Shown: positions 36,124 through 46,212 of the stretch, piece by piece
How the letters are laid out: each line of letters starts with the position of its first letter
Numbering within the stretch: position 1 is the stretch's first letter
Assembly (NCBI GenBank): GCA_910585405.1
Contig: CAJUDO010000015.1
Coordinates: 1 to 64,000 of the forward strand
Reading direction: 5' to 3'
Source of the DNA: an uncultured Peptococcaceae bacterium
GTDB lineage: Bacteria; Bacillota; Peptococcia; Peptococcales; Peptococcaceae
DNA: 64,000 nt
The notes under the pieces: generated by a model
What the model was told of the DNA's origin: nothing
Database searches by the model: none
The model's input: the letters and a program-made list of their open reading frames with translations, nothing else
Position numbers and translations under genes: made by a program

Positions 36124-36258
36124 ATTTTTTGTGTACTGCACTTGCTTTTTGCGCAGATAAAATCTCCGGACGCCTTTTCAGAGGAAAAAGGATGAAGGAG
36201 GAGACGCGCCCGAAGATTTTTCTGACTCTATCAAAAAAGTTGCGTAAAAAATTCTACA

Positions 36259-37602
36259 TTACATGCGATAGCTGGAATAGGTACTGATATCAATGCCTTC
36301 TTTCATGGCCTTGTATTCCTGCCAGTCCAGATAGTAGTTGTAGCTGTTCTTCCAGTGGGTCACCACCGCGCTCTGATAGCTGATTTCCTGCTGCAGCAGC
36401 TGGGAAGCGGTCAGCATACCCAAATCATATTTTTTCTGGGACACCTCCAGATTTTTCTTTTCCGTAGCCACCTTGGTCTGACTGGTTTCGTAGCTGGCTT
36501 TATCGGTGGTCATCTTGGCCAGCTGCGCTTTCACATTGTTGGCGATGCTGCGCTCCCGCTCCTCGATATTGAGCTTTACTGCTTCAATCTTATTGTCCGC
36601 TGCCTGCAGCACATCGCTGTCGGTTTCACCGTCCACGTCGTCCTTATAGCTGGCAATGGTGCGCTCATAGGTTTTCAGCGTATAGTCCTTCGAGGTAATC
36701 TCCTTGACCAGCGCATCCGAATAGGCAGGTATTTTGCTGACGATCACCGGCACGCTCATGGGCACAATCTCCAGCGGGCTGCCCTGATTGCGGCCAATGA
36801 GGACGTTAATCTGCCGTTTGACATCGCTCAGATTTTCCTTGATGGTCTCTAAGGATTGTCTGGACTCCTCCAGGCTTGTCTGGCTGCTCTGCACGTCGGT
36901 GGTCAGCGCCATCCCCAGCTCTTGCTGTACCTGAGCCAGATTGAGGGCCTTTTCCGCAAGGGTAATCTGGTCCTCTAAGAGGGTAATATTTTTTTCATAC
37001 TGGGTGGCCTGCATGCACAGCACCTCGGCAATCATGCGCACCTGGATTTCCCAGTCGGACACTGTTTTGTCCAAGTCGTCCTGCTCATCGTCGTAGCTGT
37101 CCAATGTGCTGTCCAGCTGCTCAATGTTGTTCAGCGCGCTCTGAAAGCTACTTTCATTGGCGGCGTAGGCTGAGCTCACGCCGGCCTCCGCCTGGCTGAG
37201 CTGCTGCCGCAGAAGGGTCAGCTCTGCTTTGTCGCTCTCAGACATCTCCCCCTCGCTGCCATATTTGCTCAGTAGCTCGTCAATCTGCGCCTGAATGGCC
37301 GTGACGCTGGAGGTATCCACATCGTAGCCGCTATTCAGGCTGTTCTGCGCGCTGCGCAGATTGTTGGAAGTGGTGGTCTGATTCAAATCCAGATTTTTCT
37401 GATTCAGCGCATAGGTTTTATTGGTGGGATTGTAGATAGCCGCCAAATCTTTAATCTGCGAAACCGTCAATTCCGTTTTATCCTTGGTCTCGCTGACAAC
37501 ATTGCTGGATACGGCAAAGGCGGCTGTAGGAATCTGGCTGACCAGGACGGCCAGCGCCAGCCCTGCGGCCCAACGCCGCAGGGTGTTCTTTTCTATTTTC
37601 AT
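36259..37602 (-). CDS. TolC-like efflux protein
   Basis: A 447-residue secreted protein with a signal peptide (KNTLRRWAAGLALAVLVSQI, probable cleavage after TAAFA). The mature part is mostly long helical heptads in two halves, as in the TolC/OEP periplasmic barrel (for example LLEDQITLAEKALNLAQVQQ and YDLGMLTASQLLQQE). I see no clear outer-membrane beta-strand segments, so it may be a monoderm-type TolC homologue that works at the cell wall. Third gene of the adaptor-RND-TolC operon. The ATG at 37602 has GGAGC upstream; an in-frame TTG three codons earlier is too close. Confidence 0.85.
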   Translation of the reverse strand: MKIEKNTLRRWAAGLALAVLVSQIPTAAFAVSSNVVSETKDKTELTVSQIKDLAAIYNPTNKTYALNQKNLDLNQTTTSNNLRSAQNSLNSGYDVDTSSVTAIQAQIDELLSKYGSEGEMSESDKAELTLLRQQLSQAEAGVSSAYAANESSFQSALNNIEQLDSTLDSYDDEQDDLDKTVSDWEIQVRMIAEVLCMQATQYEKNITLLEDQITLAEKALNLAQVQQELGMALTTDVQSSQTSLEESRQSLETIKENLSDVKRQINVLIGRNQGSPLEIVPMSVPVIVSKIPAYSDALVKEITSKDYTLKTYERTIASYKDDVDGETDSDVLQAADNKIEAVKLNIEERERSIANNVKAQLAKMTTDKASYETSQTKVATEKKNLEVSQKKYDLGMLTASQLLQQEISYQSAVVTHWKNSYNYYLDWQEYKAMKEGIDISTYSSYRM

Positions 37603-37624
37603 TGTAAACAAGCTCCTTTCTCTT

Positions 37625-40600
37625 CTAGCGATTTTCCCTTTCCAGCTTACTGGACAAATCTCCGGCCAGCTGGTCGGCAGCCTGATTCAATGCTCTGGCC
37701 TTTCCTTTGGCGGTCAGATGCAGCTGTCTTCTTTTTGTCATGAAGCTGGGCTTTCCGCTGCGGGGCTTTTTGGCCTTTTTATTGATTATATTGTAGAAGG
37801 TGGGCAGCAGTAAGAGCGCCAGTAAGGTAGAGGCTACCATACCGCCGATAGCCACCACGGCGAAGCCCTGCATCATCTCCGAATTTTCCCCAAAGCCCAC
37901 TGCTAAAGGCGTCAGACCTAGAATGGTGGTCAGAGAGGTCATCAGAATAGGCCGCAGACGGGTCACGCCGGCCTGCACCATGGCGTCCTCCAATTCCATG
38001 GACAGCTTATTCTGGTTTACCGTGTCCACATAGAGAATCCCGTTGTTGACTACAGTGCCTATCAGCATCAGAAAGCCCATCAGGGAGGTCATGCTGATGG
38101 AGGTGCCGCTGAGATTCAAAATCAAAAAGGAACCGATAAAGCTGAAGGGAATGCAGGTCATCACCATCAAGGAAAACCGCGGTGACTCAAACTGCATAGC
38201 CATGACCATAAACACCAGGAAGATAGCTGAGGCAATTGCCTCGTATAACGTGCCGAACTCGTCATTCATTTGCTGCTGCATACTGTTGACACCAAAGGAA
38301 ACGCTCTCCGGCAGCGCATATTGATTGACCGCCTGGTTGACGGCCTGCTTATTCTTTTCCATATTGTCCTGCTTCACCTCCACAGAGATGGTCATATTAT
38401 AATACCCATCCTGTTTCATAATGGTCTGTGGACTGTCCTTATAGGTAAGCTGAGCAATATCTGACAGCGGCACCGAATTTCCAGCAAGATTGGTCAGGGT
38501 AATTCCCTGCACATCCTCCACACTTTTGTAGTTTTCTGCCGGATATTCCACATACACGCTCATTTCTTCGCCGTCCTGGGTGATGGTCGTGGCTTCCTGC
38601 CCACTCATCATGGCGTTCACAGTAGAAGCCACCTGGGATGGCGTGAAGCCCTCCGCCGCCGCTTTCACCGGGTCGATCTCGATTTTGATGATGGGCGCGG
38701 CATTGGCCAGGGAGGAAGACGCCAGTGCCACATCGCTGCGGTTATTCAGTATACTGACGATTCCCGCTGCTGTTTCTTTCAATTCCTCATAGTCGCTACT
38801 GGTCAGACGGAATTCCAAGGCGTCGCTGGCCATGCTCATCCCGCTCATGGCTGAGGAATTGCTGATCTCGATGTCGCAGTTGAGAATGGTGCGCATCTCT
38901 GTTTTCCACTGGCACATAATCGCATCGGTGGATTGGCTGCGGTCGTCTTTCAATTCCACTGTATAGGACGAATCCATCAGCGTATAATGCTCCACATCGC
39001 CGCAGGCGGTAATCACCTCTTCTACCTGAGCGAGAATCGTTTCCTTTTCCGCCAAGCGAATTCCCGGTCTGGTGGTCACAGATACAGCAATGGTACCCTC
39101 ATCGCCCGCTGGCATCAATTCCATTTTAATCTGCGTTGCAGAAACCAACGCCACGGCCAGCATCAACACCACTGCCACAACCACCGTCTTTTTCCTGTAA
39201 ATGCTCTTGCGCAAAAATTTCCCATAGACAGCCGTAATTTTCTGCATCAATTTGGACAGCGGCGCCTTTTCCTTCTCCGTGGGCCGGTAAAAATAATAGG
39301 CCAGGGGCACGATGGTCATTGCTGAGAGCAGCGAGGCAACCATGGCAAAAGCGATGATAAATCCCAACGGTTTAAACAGTTGGCCCGCCATCCCGCTGAT
39401 CAAAGCCAGAGGCAGATATACCACAATGGTGGTAATGGTACCTGCCACAATGGACGCTGTGACCTCTTTCGTGCCGTCAACCGCAGCCTCAAATAGAGTT
39501 TTATCCTTGGCTCTGTTGCGGAAGCAGCTCTCCAGCACCACTATGGAGTTATCCACCATCATCCCTACGCCGATGACCAGACTGGCCATAGTGATGATAT
39601 TTAATGAAAATCCGGCAAAGCGCATCATAATAAATGCTGTCAGTACAGAAACCGGCATGGAGCTGGCTACGATCAGAGAAGCCTTCCAATCGCCTAAAAA
39701 CAGAAACAGAATCACCATTGAAATGATTATCGCCATCAGCAAGGTAGACTGCACCGATTCCAGGGAGCTTTTGATCCCGTCATAGCTGTCGTTGGTCACT
39801 TCAATGCTGACGCCTTGGGGAAGCGTATCCTGCAATTTTTCCAACAACTCCTGGACTCCCTGAGATATCTGCTGCGCTGTGGCCGACTGCTGCTTAGCGA
39901 TGCTGATATTGACAGTTTCCTGACCGTCATAGCTACTCAAAAACAGTTTTTCCTTTTGTGCCTCTGTGACAGTGGCGATGTCCTTGAGTAGAATAATCTG
40001 TCCGTTTTTCAGCGAGATGGGAATGGTTTTCAGCGATTCCATGGTATCATAGGTCATACCTGTGGAAACGGACAGCTCCAATGCTCCTACCTCCACATCA
40101 CCGGCAGGCATGGTAAAGTCCGCCGACGAAACAGTGCTGACCACATCAGACATACTCAAACCGTACTGCTCCATCTGGTCCCGCTGCAGCGTGATACTGA
40201 TATATTCCTGCTGACCGCCATAGCTGGACACGCTGGCTACACCTGAGAGTTTTTCCAACTCCGGTACGATATGATTGTCCACGTAATTGTACAAACCGCC
40301 GGTCACTTCACCGCTGACAGACAAGGATACTGTTGTTTCCTCGTCCATACTCATCTCCAAAATCATGGGATCCTCCACGGAGGAAGGCAAGCTGCGCCCT
40401 ACCGAATCAATCTTCTTTTTCAAATCGTCATAGGCCTCGTCAAGATCCACGCCATACTCATACTGAATCATGACCATGGACTGCCCTTCCGAAGAAGATG
40501 TGGTAATCTGCTTGACGTCGCTCAGCGTGGATACCTCATCCTCAATCTCCGACGTCACCAGTTCCTCCACATCCTCTGGATTGGCGCCGGAATAAATGGT

Positions 40601-40744
40601 CATCACCAGGAGCATGGGAGATTCCATCTCCGGCGTCAGCTCCTGCTCTAAAGAGCAATAAGAGCTAAAGCCAAAAACAACAATCATGACAATGAGCAGT
40701 ACGGCAGATACAGGCCGTTTTAGAGCCAATCGCGTCAGATTCAT
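37625..40744 (-). CDS. RND-family efflux permease
   Basis: A 1039-residue AcrB/SwrC-like transporter with twelve membrane helices and two large extracytoplasmic loops. It starts with the amphipathic MNLTRLALKRPVSAVLLIVM, and TM4 has the proton-relay aspartate in GVGMMVDNSIVVLE. It exports hydrophobic compounds using the proton gradient. Its start overlaps the adaptor stop (ATGA), and TolC follows 22 bases after it. The divergently transcribed two-component genes probably control the operon. Confidence 0.96.
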   Translation of the reverse strand: MNLTRLALKRPVSAVLLIVMIVVFGFSSYCSLEQELTPEMESPMLLVMTIYSGANPEDVEELVTSEIEDEVSTLSDVKQITTSSSEGQSMVMIQYEYGVDLDEAYDDLKKKIDSVGRSLPSSVEDPMILEMSMDEETTVSLSVSGEVTGGLYNYVDNHIVPELEKLSGVASVSSYGGQQEYISITLQRDQMEQYGLSMSDVVSTVSSADFTMPAGDVEVGALELSVSTGMTYDTMESLKTIPISLKNGQIILLKDIATVTEAQKEKLFLSSYDGQETVNISIAKQQSATAQQISQGVQELLEKLQDTLPQGVSIEVTNDSYDGIKSSLESVQSTLLMAIIISMVILFLFLGDWKASLIVASSMPVSVLTAFIMMRFAGFSLNIITMASLVIGVGMMVDNSIVVLESCFRNRAKDKTLFEAAVDGTKEVTASIVAGTITTIVVYLPLALISGMAGQLFKPLGFIIAFAMVASLLSAMTIVPLAYYFYRPTEKEKAPLSKLMQKITAVYGKFLRKSIYRKKTVVVAVVLMLAVALVSATQIKMELMPAGDEGTIAVSVTTRPGIRLAEKETILAQVEEVITACGDVEHYTLMDSSYTVELKDDRSQSTDAIMCQWKTEMRTILNCDIEISNSSAMSGMSMASDALEFRLTSSDYEELKETAAGIVSILNNRSDVALASSSLANAAPIIKIEIDPVKAAAEGFTPSQVASTVNAMMSGQEATTITQDGEEMSVYVEYPAENYKSVEDVQGITLTNLAGNSVPLSDIAQLTYKDSPQTIMKQDGYYNMTISVEVKQDNMEKNKQAVNQAVNQYALPESVSFGVNSMQQQMNDEFGTLYEAIASAIFLVFMVMAMQFESPRFSLMVMTCIPFSFIGSFLILNLSGTSISMTSLMGFLMLIGTVVNNGILYVDTVNQNKLSMELEDAMVQAGVTRLRPILMTSLTTILGLTPLAVGFGENSEMMQGFAVVAIGGMVASTLLALLLLPTFYNIINKKAKKPRSGKPSFMTKRRQLHLTAKGKARALNQAADQLAGDLSSKLERENR

Positions 40745-41892
40745 GATGCTACCTCACTTTCTCCGATATCATCAGATGGCTGTCCCTGTGCTGAACTGTT
40801 TTCTTTTTCCGCATCCTCCACCGACTGCACCAATGCGCCGCTGGTCAGCTGACTGCTCCAGCTGGTAATCACCTGATCCTTCTCCGTCAGGCCCGACGTA
40901 ATCTGCATATTGGCGTCATCATAAATGCCCGTTTCCACATAAACTACTTCGGCGACGCCATCTCTGCTGACAAACACATAGGGCTTTCCGTCATCATAAT
41001 AAATGGCATCCAGCGGAATGCACAGCACATTCTCCGCCCGGTCCGTCACCAGACTCACTGTTACCTTGGAACCAGTGGAAAGACTACCGCCGTCCTGAAT
41101 GCGGGCAGTGATTTCAAATAAACCGGTATTGTCTGAAGTTTTCCCTGCAATTTCGGTAATAGAAGCCTTATAACTGGTTCCGTTTTTCTCCAGAGTAATG
41201 CTGTTTCCCAGCCGCAGACTGTTCTTCACCCGCTCTGAAATCTGGAACACCACCTCCATATTGGATTTTTGCGAAATGACACAAATGGCCTGCTGCATGG
41301 AAGCGTTATCATACACATCAACATTTTTACTTTCAATGACGCCGCTGATGGGCGCTGTAATGGAAATATTTTTTAACAGCGTGTTATAGTTGTCCTGTGC
41401 CGACTCCAACTGCAGTTGGGCAGAGCGCACCGAATTTTCTGCAGTTTCCAGCGCCTGTTGAGTAATCCCGTCATTCTCATAAAGCACTTGAGAGCGTTCC
41501 AGCTCCTTCTGTGCTGTTTCCAGCTGCAGCTGGGCGCTGTTAATAGAAATTTGTGCAGAATTCAGGTTATCGCTGTCCAATGTCGCCAGGACCTGACCCT
41601 CTCTGACGGTATCGCCCACCTCAAAATAAACGGCAGTTACCGTGCCGCTGGTTTTGGGATAGACCTCCGCCGTCTGCTCCGGCTGCACAGTCCCCACCAT
41701 CTTTGTGGTCAGATAAATACTGTTATAGACAGGATTCTCAATCTGCACTGTCAGTACGGAGCTCTCCGCATCAGCCTCAGGTGCACCCTTCATGCCGCCG
41801 GGCCCGCCTCCTGCACCGCAGCCGGTCAATCCCGCTGTCAATATACCGGCCAACAGAGCCAGCGAAATGATTTTTTCTCCTCTTCGTTTCAC
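40741..41892 (-). CDS. RND efflux adaptor (HlyD/MFP) lipoprotein
   Basis: A 383-residue membrane-fusion protein. A lipoprotein signal ends in the lipobox LTGC (Cys25). Then come a lipoyl-like half (VYFEVGDTVREGQVLATLDS), a helical hairpin (about residues 110-165) and the return lipoyl segment (ITAPISGVIESKNVDVYDN). It links the RND pump with the TolC-like channel. The start is a GTG at 41892 with GGAG six bases upstream; the ATG at 41904 lacks a good site. First gene of the pump operon. Confidence 0.93.
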   Translation of the reverse strand: MKRRGEKIISLALLAGILTAGLTGCGAGGGPGGMKGAPEADAESSVLTVQIENPVYNSIYLTTKMVGTVQPEQTAEVYPKTSGTVTAVYFEVGDTVREGQVLATLDSDNLNSAQISINSAQLQLETAQKELERSQVLYENDGITQQALETAENSVRSAQLQLESAQDNYNTLLKNISITAPISGVIESKNVDVYDNASMQQAICVISQKSNMEVVFQISERVKNSLRLGNSITLEKNGTSYKASITEIAGKTSDNTGLFEITARIQDGGSLSTGSKVTVSLVTDRAENVLCIPLDAIYYDDGKPYVFVSRDGVAEVVYVETGIYDDANMQITSGLTEKDQVITSWSSQLTSGALVQSVEDAEKENSSAQGQPSDDIGESEVAS

Positions 41893-42019
41893 AAAAATCT
41901 CCATCCCTTCTTCACATGCTTGTATGCGCTGTTCTTTGGAAATAAAAAATCAGGCAAAACTTTCCTTCAGCCTGCCTGCAAGTATAGCAAGCCAAGATAA
42001 CAATGCAATTACGGCAAGT

Positions 42020-42067
42020 TTAAGATTTCTTAATGTTCTTGCAATTGTATTTTTATCTCGCTATACT
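42020..42067 (+). promoter_or_regulatory. Promoter and palindrome before the response-regulator gene
   Basis: A 14-base palindrome TTAAGA-TT-TCTTAA (42020-42033) lies just upstream of a promoter with TTGCAA (42039-42044), 17-base spacer and TATACT (42062-42067). The palindrome is in the shared region with the efflux operon and could bind the response regulator. Confidence 0.5.
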
Positions 42068-42131
42068 ATAGTATAAATTGTAATGATAAGCGCGTTTTTC
42101 TGTTTAAGTTGATAAAGAGAGTTGAAGAAAC

Positions 42132-42812
42132 ATGAAAATTTTAATTGCAGAGGACAATGCCGAAATCGCTGCCTTGATTCGACTGTTTTTGGAGAAAGAA
42201 GGATATGAGGTGATCTGGAAGGAGGACGGCCAAGCCGCGCTGGACTTTTTGCTGGAGCAGGAGGTGCATCTGTGCATTTTCGACATTATGATGCCCCGCC
42301 TGGATGGGTTTTCGCTGATTCAAAAGGTACGGCATTTCTCCACCGTCCCCATTTTAGTGCTGACCGCCAAAAATATGGAGCAGGACAAAATATTGGGATT
42401 GGATTTGGGCGCCGACGACTATATTGTCAAGCCCTTTTCCTCACTGGAGCTGGTAAGTCGGGTCAAGGCCCATCTGCGCCGCAACTATCTGCTGCAAACC
42501 AACGACGATACCATCCTCTACGGCAATCTGAAAATTGACAAACAAAAATGTATCGTGTACAAAAACGGCGTCGACTGCAACCTCACAGCCACCGAATACA
42601 AGCTGCTCCTAAAGCTGCTCTCCTCACCGGAGCGGGTGTTTACCAAAAATCAGCTTTACGAAAGCATTCGGGACAACTATCTGGACGGCGACGAGTCGGT
42701 CATTCCGGTGCATATCAGCCGGCTGCGGGATAAAATTGAAGCGGACAGCAAAAATCCCGCCTACATCAAAACTATCAGGGGGTTAGGCTATAAAATTGAA
42801 CACAACGCATAA
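42132..42812 (+). CDS. OmpR/PhoB-family response regulator
   Basis: A 226-residue regulator with an N-terminal receiver domain (phosphoacceptor Asp51 in FDIMMPRLDG, Lys in DDYIVKPFSS) and a C-terminal winged helix (LTATEYKLLLKLLSSPERVF, YIKTIRGLGYKIE). Divergent from the adaptor-RND-TolC operon across about 240 bases, which makes that operon its likely target. It overlaps the following kinase gene. The ATG follows a weak site (GAGAGTTGAAGAAAC). Confidence 0.95.
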   Translation: MKILIAEDNAEIAALIRLFLEKEGYEVIWKEDGQAALDFLLEQEVHLCIFDIMMPRLDGFSLIQKVRHFSTVPILVLTAKNMEQDKILGLDLGADDYIVKPFSSLELVSRVKAHLRRNYLLQTNDDTILYGNLKIDKQKCIVYKNGVDCNLTATEYKLLLKLLSSPERVFTKNQLYESIRDNYLDGDESVIPVHISRLRDKIEADSKNPAYIKTIRGLGYKIEHNA

Positions 42813-44190
42813 ACCCATTACGCTGTGGCAGCTCATTGCCTATCAGCTGCTTTTTCATATTGCCATTGCCGCAGTCTGCATGTTCGCCGCCAATTTTGTC
42901 TTGAACCATTACTGGCTGCCCTTTTATTTTCAGATGGAGGACAACTTTCCCCGTCCCAGAGGACTGCTTTTGGAGGCAGAGCTGGACCATTATCAGAGTA
43001 TTTCCGAAACCCAGCTGCAGGAGCTTTACGCTTCACTGCAGGTGCTGGACGAAAGCCTGACTGTCATTGACAGCAGAAATTCTTCAATCACCGCTGGATA
43101 TCAATATTCAGAGAAAGAACTGCTCAGTCTGCTGCTGGTGGATCGGAGAGATCATCTCATATCCACCAAGCAATTAAAGAACGAAGCAGGAGAAACCATT
43201 ATCGTTCTCTTAGAGCAGCAGCTGGACAGCTCTGTGTTTGAGCTGTTTCAACAAAACGCCCGTCTCTATGCGGCCATCCAAATTTTTATTGATATCTTAA
43301 TTCTGCTCGTCTGCATCTGTTCCTTTATTCGCGCCATCTATAAGCCACTGCGGGAAAACCTGACCGTCATCGGCGATAGCATTGCCAAGACGCCCCACGA
43401 CCGCTCCCATGTGGACCCGTCCCAGCTGATGCTGCTTGAAACACGGGCTTTGCTTCTGTCCTACAACACCATGCTGGATGAGCTGGAACAGGCAAAGGCA
43501 GAAAACGACAAGCTGGAGGCCCAGTCCCACAGGCTCATCGCCAATCTATCCCATGATTTGAAATCGCCGATGACCAATCTGAAAGGCTATGCAGAGCTGT
43601 TAGAACAGGAACAGTTGTCGCCAGAGGAAGAAAAGCTCTATATCAGCCGCATTCACAGCAATATCTCCACCTTAAACAGTATGGTGGAGTTGCTGTCGGA
43701 GCAGGTAAAGTTTCAGTACAATGATTATCCCTTGCAACTGGAGCGCCGCGATATGAATGACTTTTTGCGGGAGGTCTGCGCCAATTACTACACCATATTT
43801 GAGAAACAGGGCTTTCAGATGGAAATTCAAATTGACGAAGAAGCCTTTTACCTGAATTTTGACGCGCTGAACATGCGCCGCGTCTATGCCAATCTGCTGG
43901 AAAATATTTTGAGCCACAACACTGCGCCCACGCAGGTACAAATCTGTACCCAGCTTTTACCGATATACTATCAGGTGCAGATAAAGGACAACGGCGCAGG
44001 AATTGCAGCGGAAGATCAGGACAAAATCTTTGAGCCCTTTTATCAGAGCGATGTTTCCCGCACCAAACAACACAGCGGTCTGGGACTGTTTGTGGTCAAG
44101 CAGATTTTAGAAAAACACGGCGCCGCCATTTCTTTGGAAAGCGAACCCGCCTACCGAACCGTGTTCACCATCCGCTTCCCGCTGCCCTGA
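42796..44190 (+). CDS. Sensor histidine kinase
   Basis: A 464-residue membrane kinase. Two helices (about residues 13-37 and 160-180) bracket an extracytoplasmic sensor of some 120 residues. A HAMP-like linker, the HisKA domain with phosphoacceptor His253 (NLSHDLKSPMTNLKGYAELL), and the ATPase domain follow (NLLENIL, DNGAGIAAEDQDKIFEPFY, GLGLFVVKQIL). The start is a TTG overlapping the end of the response-regulator gene; no closer ATG fits the first membrane helix. It probably senses cell-envelope stress or a pump substrate. Confidence 0.92.
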   Translation: MNTTHKPITLWQLIAYQLLFHIAIAAVCMFAANFVLNHYWLPFYFQMEDNFPRPRGLLLEAELDHYQSISETQLQELYASLQVLDESLTVIDSRNSSITAGYQYSEKELLSLLLVDRRDHLISTKQLKNEAGETIIVLLEQQLDSSVFELFQQNARLYAAIQIFIDILILLVCICSFIRAIYKPLRENLTVIGDSIAKTPHDRSHVDPSQLMLLETRALLLSYNTMLDELEQAKAENDKLEAQSHRLIANLSHDLKSPMTNLKGYAELLEQEQLSPEEEKLYISRIHSNISTLNSMVELLSEQVKFQYNDYPLQLERRDMNDFLREVCANYYTIFEKQGFQMEIQIDEEAFYLNFDALNMRRVYANLLENILSHNTAPTQVQICTQLLPIYYQVQIKDNGAGIAAEDQDKIFEPFYQSDVSRTKQHSGLGLFVVKQILEKHGAAISLESEPAYRTVFTIRFPLP

Positions 44191-44243
44191 TGGCATACCC
44201 TATCGCTACTTGAGAAAAGGGGCTGTAATAAAGTCCCATTACG

Positions 44244-45245
44244 TCAGCGATAAAGAGGAATATAGACGCTTTCAAACTGCGGTTCATTTTTTGCCGGACG
44301 ATAGGCAGGCCACAAATCCATGAAGGCTTGCATCAGTGTACTGGGAACAGAGGAATATAAAAAGCCATTGATACTGATTAACGGTTCCTTCACCTTAATC
44401 AGAACCAGCTTGTCAATGTGCTCTTTCAAATAAGAATTTTCCGACAGCACAGCATTGTTAATAAATCCGATTCCTAAATTATCCTGCACAGCCTGTGCCC
44501 AAAAAGGAATGGCAGAAACCGTAAGCGCTACATTCAGGTTGTCATTGTATTTCTGCAGCAAATACATAAGCGGCGTTTCGTTGCTCTCTGAAGCGGAGTA
44601 AATGATGATGGGATACTCCAATAACTTTTTCAGAGACAGAATCTGATGCTTGGCCAACGGTGAGGTGCGGGAAACACAGCAGTAATACTGACCGGTGCCG
44701 AAAGCTTTTAAAAAAAGACTATGATTAGAGGGAATGTAATCTGTAATCAAGGAGTTTTCAAAATAGGGCAATGCTGTAAGCCCTAAAACATCTTTTTCCT
44801 GTTGTTCTGAAGCAGTTTGGTAAACGCGGCTACAAACCTGCGGCGTGGTCCCGGAAAAGATAGAAAGTTTGACATTGGGATATTGATTGAGAAACATCCG
44901 TGTATAATAGGGTAGCCATGTCGTAGAAAAGATGGGATTGGCGTAAATTGTCAGTGTGCCCTGCATGTCCCGCTGCATAAAGGATGCACTCTGCGGCGCA
45001 CATTGGGCAATAATATTATGATATTCTGTTACGGTTTTTAAGGCGAACTGCAACACCAGCCGTCCCTGCTCTGTCATGGTGGCGCCCTTCGAGGTGCGTT
45101 CAAAGATGGGAAAGCCCATTTCCTTTTCGAGATTTTTCATCGAAATACTCAATGTCTGTGGCGCCAGATGAAGCTGCTCACTGGCTGTACTCATGGAATT
45201 CTGTTTGGCAATCTCAATTAAATATTCCAGCTGCTCCAATCGCAT
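44244..45245 (-). CDS. LysR-family regulator of the adjacent catabolic cluster
   Basis: A 333-residue LysR regulator: EYLIEIAKQNSMSTASEQLH, LEKEMGFPIFERTSKGATMT, then an effector-binding domain. It is divergent from the flavoprotein-carrier-amidohydrolase operon with a 324-base shared region that contains a 12-bp inverted repeat. LysR proteins usually activate the divergent operon when its substrate or an intermediate is present. Slightly longer than usual at the C-terminus. Confidence 0.93.
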   Translation of the reverse strand: MRLEQLEYLIEIAKQNSMSTASEQLHLAPQTLSISMKNLEKEMGFPIFERTSKGATMTEQGRLVLQFALKTVTEYHNIIAQCAPQSASFMQRDMQGTLTIYANPIFSTTWLPYYTRMFLNQYPNVKLSIFSGTTPQVCSRVYQTASEQQEKDVLGLTALPYFENSLITDYIPSNHSLFLKAFGTGQYYCCVSRTSPLAKHQILSLKKLLEYPIIIYSASESNETPLMYLLQKYNDNLNVALTVSAIPFWAQAVQDNLGIGFINNAVLSENSYLKEHIDKLVLIKVKEPLISINGFLYSSVPSTLMQAFMDLWPAYRPAKNEPQFESVYIPLYR

Positions 45246-45397
45246 AACAATCTCCCCCTGCCCAAAAACGATTTATTTTCAGCTCCTATTATACTATAGT
45301 GTTTCCTAAAAAAGAACTGCCAAATTAAAAAGACTTCTGCGCAGGCAGGCTGCCCAAGGGCTGTAAAAACCATGTGACCCACTGCCGCATAACCGCT

Positions 45398-45424
45398 AAT
45401 GCTGTAAAATATTTTTACAGCATT
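45398..45424. promoter_or_regulatory. Inverted repeat in the divergent promoter region
   Basis: AATGCTGTAAAA (45398-45409) and TTTTACAGCATT (45413-45424), a perfect 12-bp repeat with a 3-base spacer, lying between the LysR gene and its presumed target operon. It is a candidate operator. It could also fold as a terminator (TTATTTTTG follows), but no gene would be ended by it. Confidence 0.5.
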
Positions 45425-45569
45425 TTATTTTTGATAATAAATACTTATTGAATTTATAATACTCACAAGTATAATTTATATCAAGGCATAAGCCAGATGA
45501 TGGTCGCGACATCAACGAGAAAATGTGTCATAAAATCAGAAAATATACTATAAAAGGAGAATATCCATC

Positions 45570-46199
45570 ATGAAAGTATTAGCATTAAACGGAAGTTCCA
45601 ACGCCAAGGGCGTAACCTATACCGCAATGAATCTGGTAGGAGAAGAACTGACCAAGGAAGGCATTGAAATGGAAATCATGCATGTAGGCGCCAAAGGGGT
45701 GCAGGGCTGCACCAACTGCAAGCAGTGCCGCAAAACCCATCACTGTGTCATCAACGACAAAGTAAACGAAATCATCGACCGTCTGGACGAATTTGACGGT
45801 ATTTTGCTGGGCTGTCCAGCTCATTATATAGATGTGCCAGGGCCCTTCAAGGCATTTTTGGACAGATTGTTCTATGCCACAGAGCATCTGGAAGGCCATA
45901 CTCACAAGGTATGCTCCGCTATTGCAGTTTGCCGCAGAGCCGGTGCTATCAATACATTTCAACAATTAAGCAGTTATTTTTCTTGCAGCAATATGATTAC
46001 GGTGAACAGTCAATATCCAAATGTGGCTTATGGCTGGACGCCAGAGGAATTTTTGGCGCAGGATTTGGAAGGCGTACAGACCATGCAGGTGTTGGGCCGC
46101 AATATGGCCTGGCTGCTGAAGGTCATTGACGCCACAAAGGACACCCTTCCCCATCCTGTTATCACAGACAAACGGACAAGAAGCAATTTCTGCCGGTAA
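45570..46199 (+). CDS. Iron-sulfur flavoprotein-like NAD(P)H-dependent FMN reductase
   Basis: A 209-residue flavodoxin-fold protein. It begins MKVLALNGSSNAKGVTYTAM with the FMN phosphate loop and has a compact cysteine cluster CTNCKQCRKTHHC, as in archaeal and clostridial iron-sulfur flavoproteins, which carry a 4Fe-4S cluster and FMN. Then LLGCPAHYIDVPGPFKAFLD. It probably transfers electrons for reduction of a substrate brought in by the next gene's carrier. First gene of a three-gene operon. AAAGGAG lies before the ATG. Confidence 0.88.
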   Translation: MKVLALNGSSNAKGVTYTAMNLVGEELTKEGIEMEIMHVGAKGVQGCTNCKQCRKTHHCVINDKVNEIIDRLDEFDGILLGCPAHYIDVPGPFKAFLDRLFYATEHLEGHTHKVCSAIAVCRRAGAINTFQQLSSYFSCSNMITVNSQYPNVAYGWTPEEFLAQDLEGVQTMQVLGRNMAWLLKVIDATKDTLPHPVITDKRTRSNFCR

Positions 46200-46212
46200 A
46201 GGAGGCAATCTC

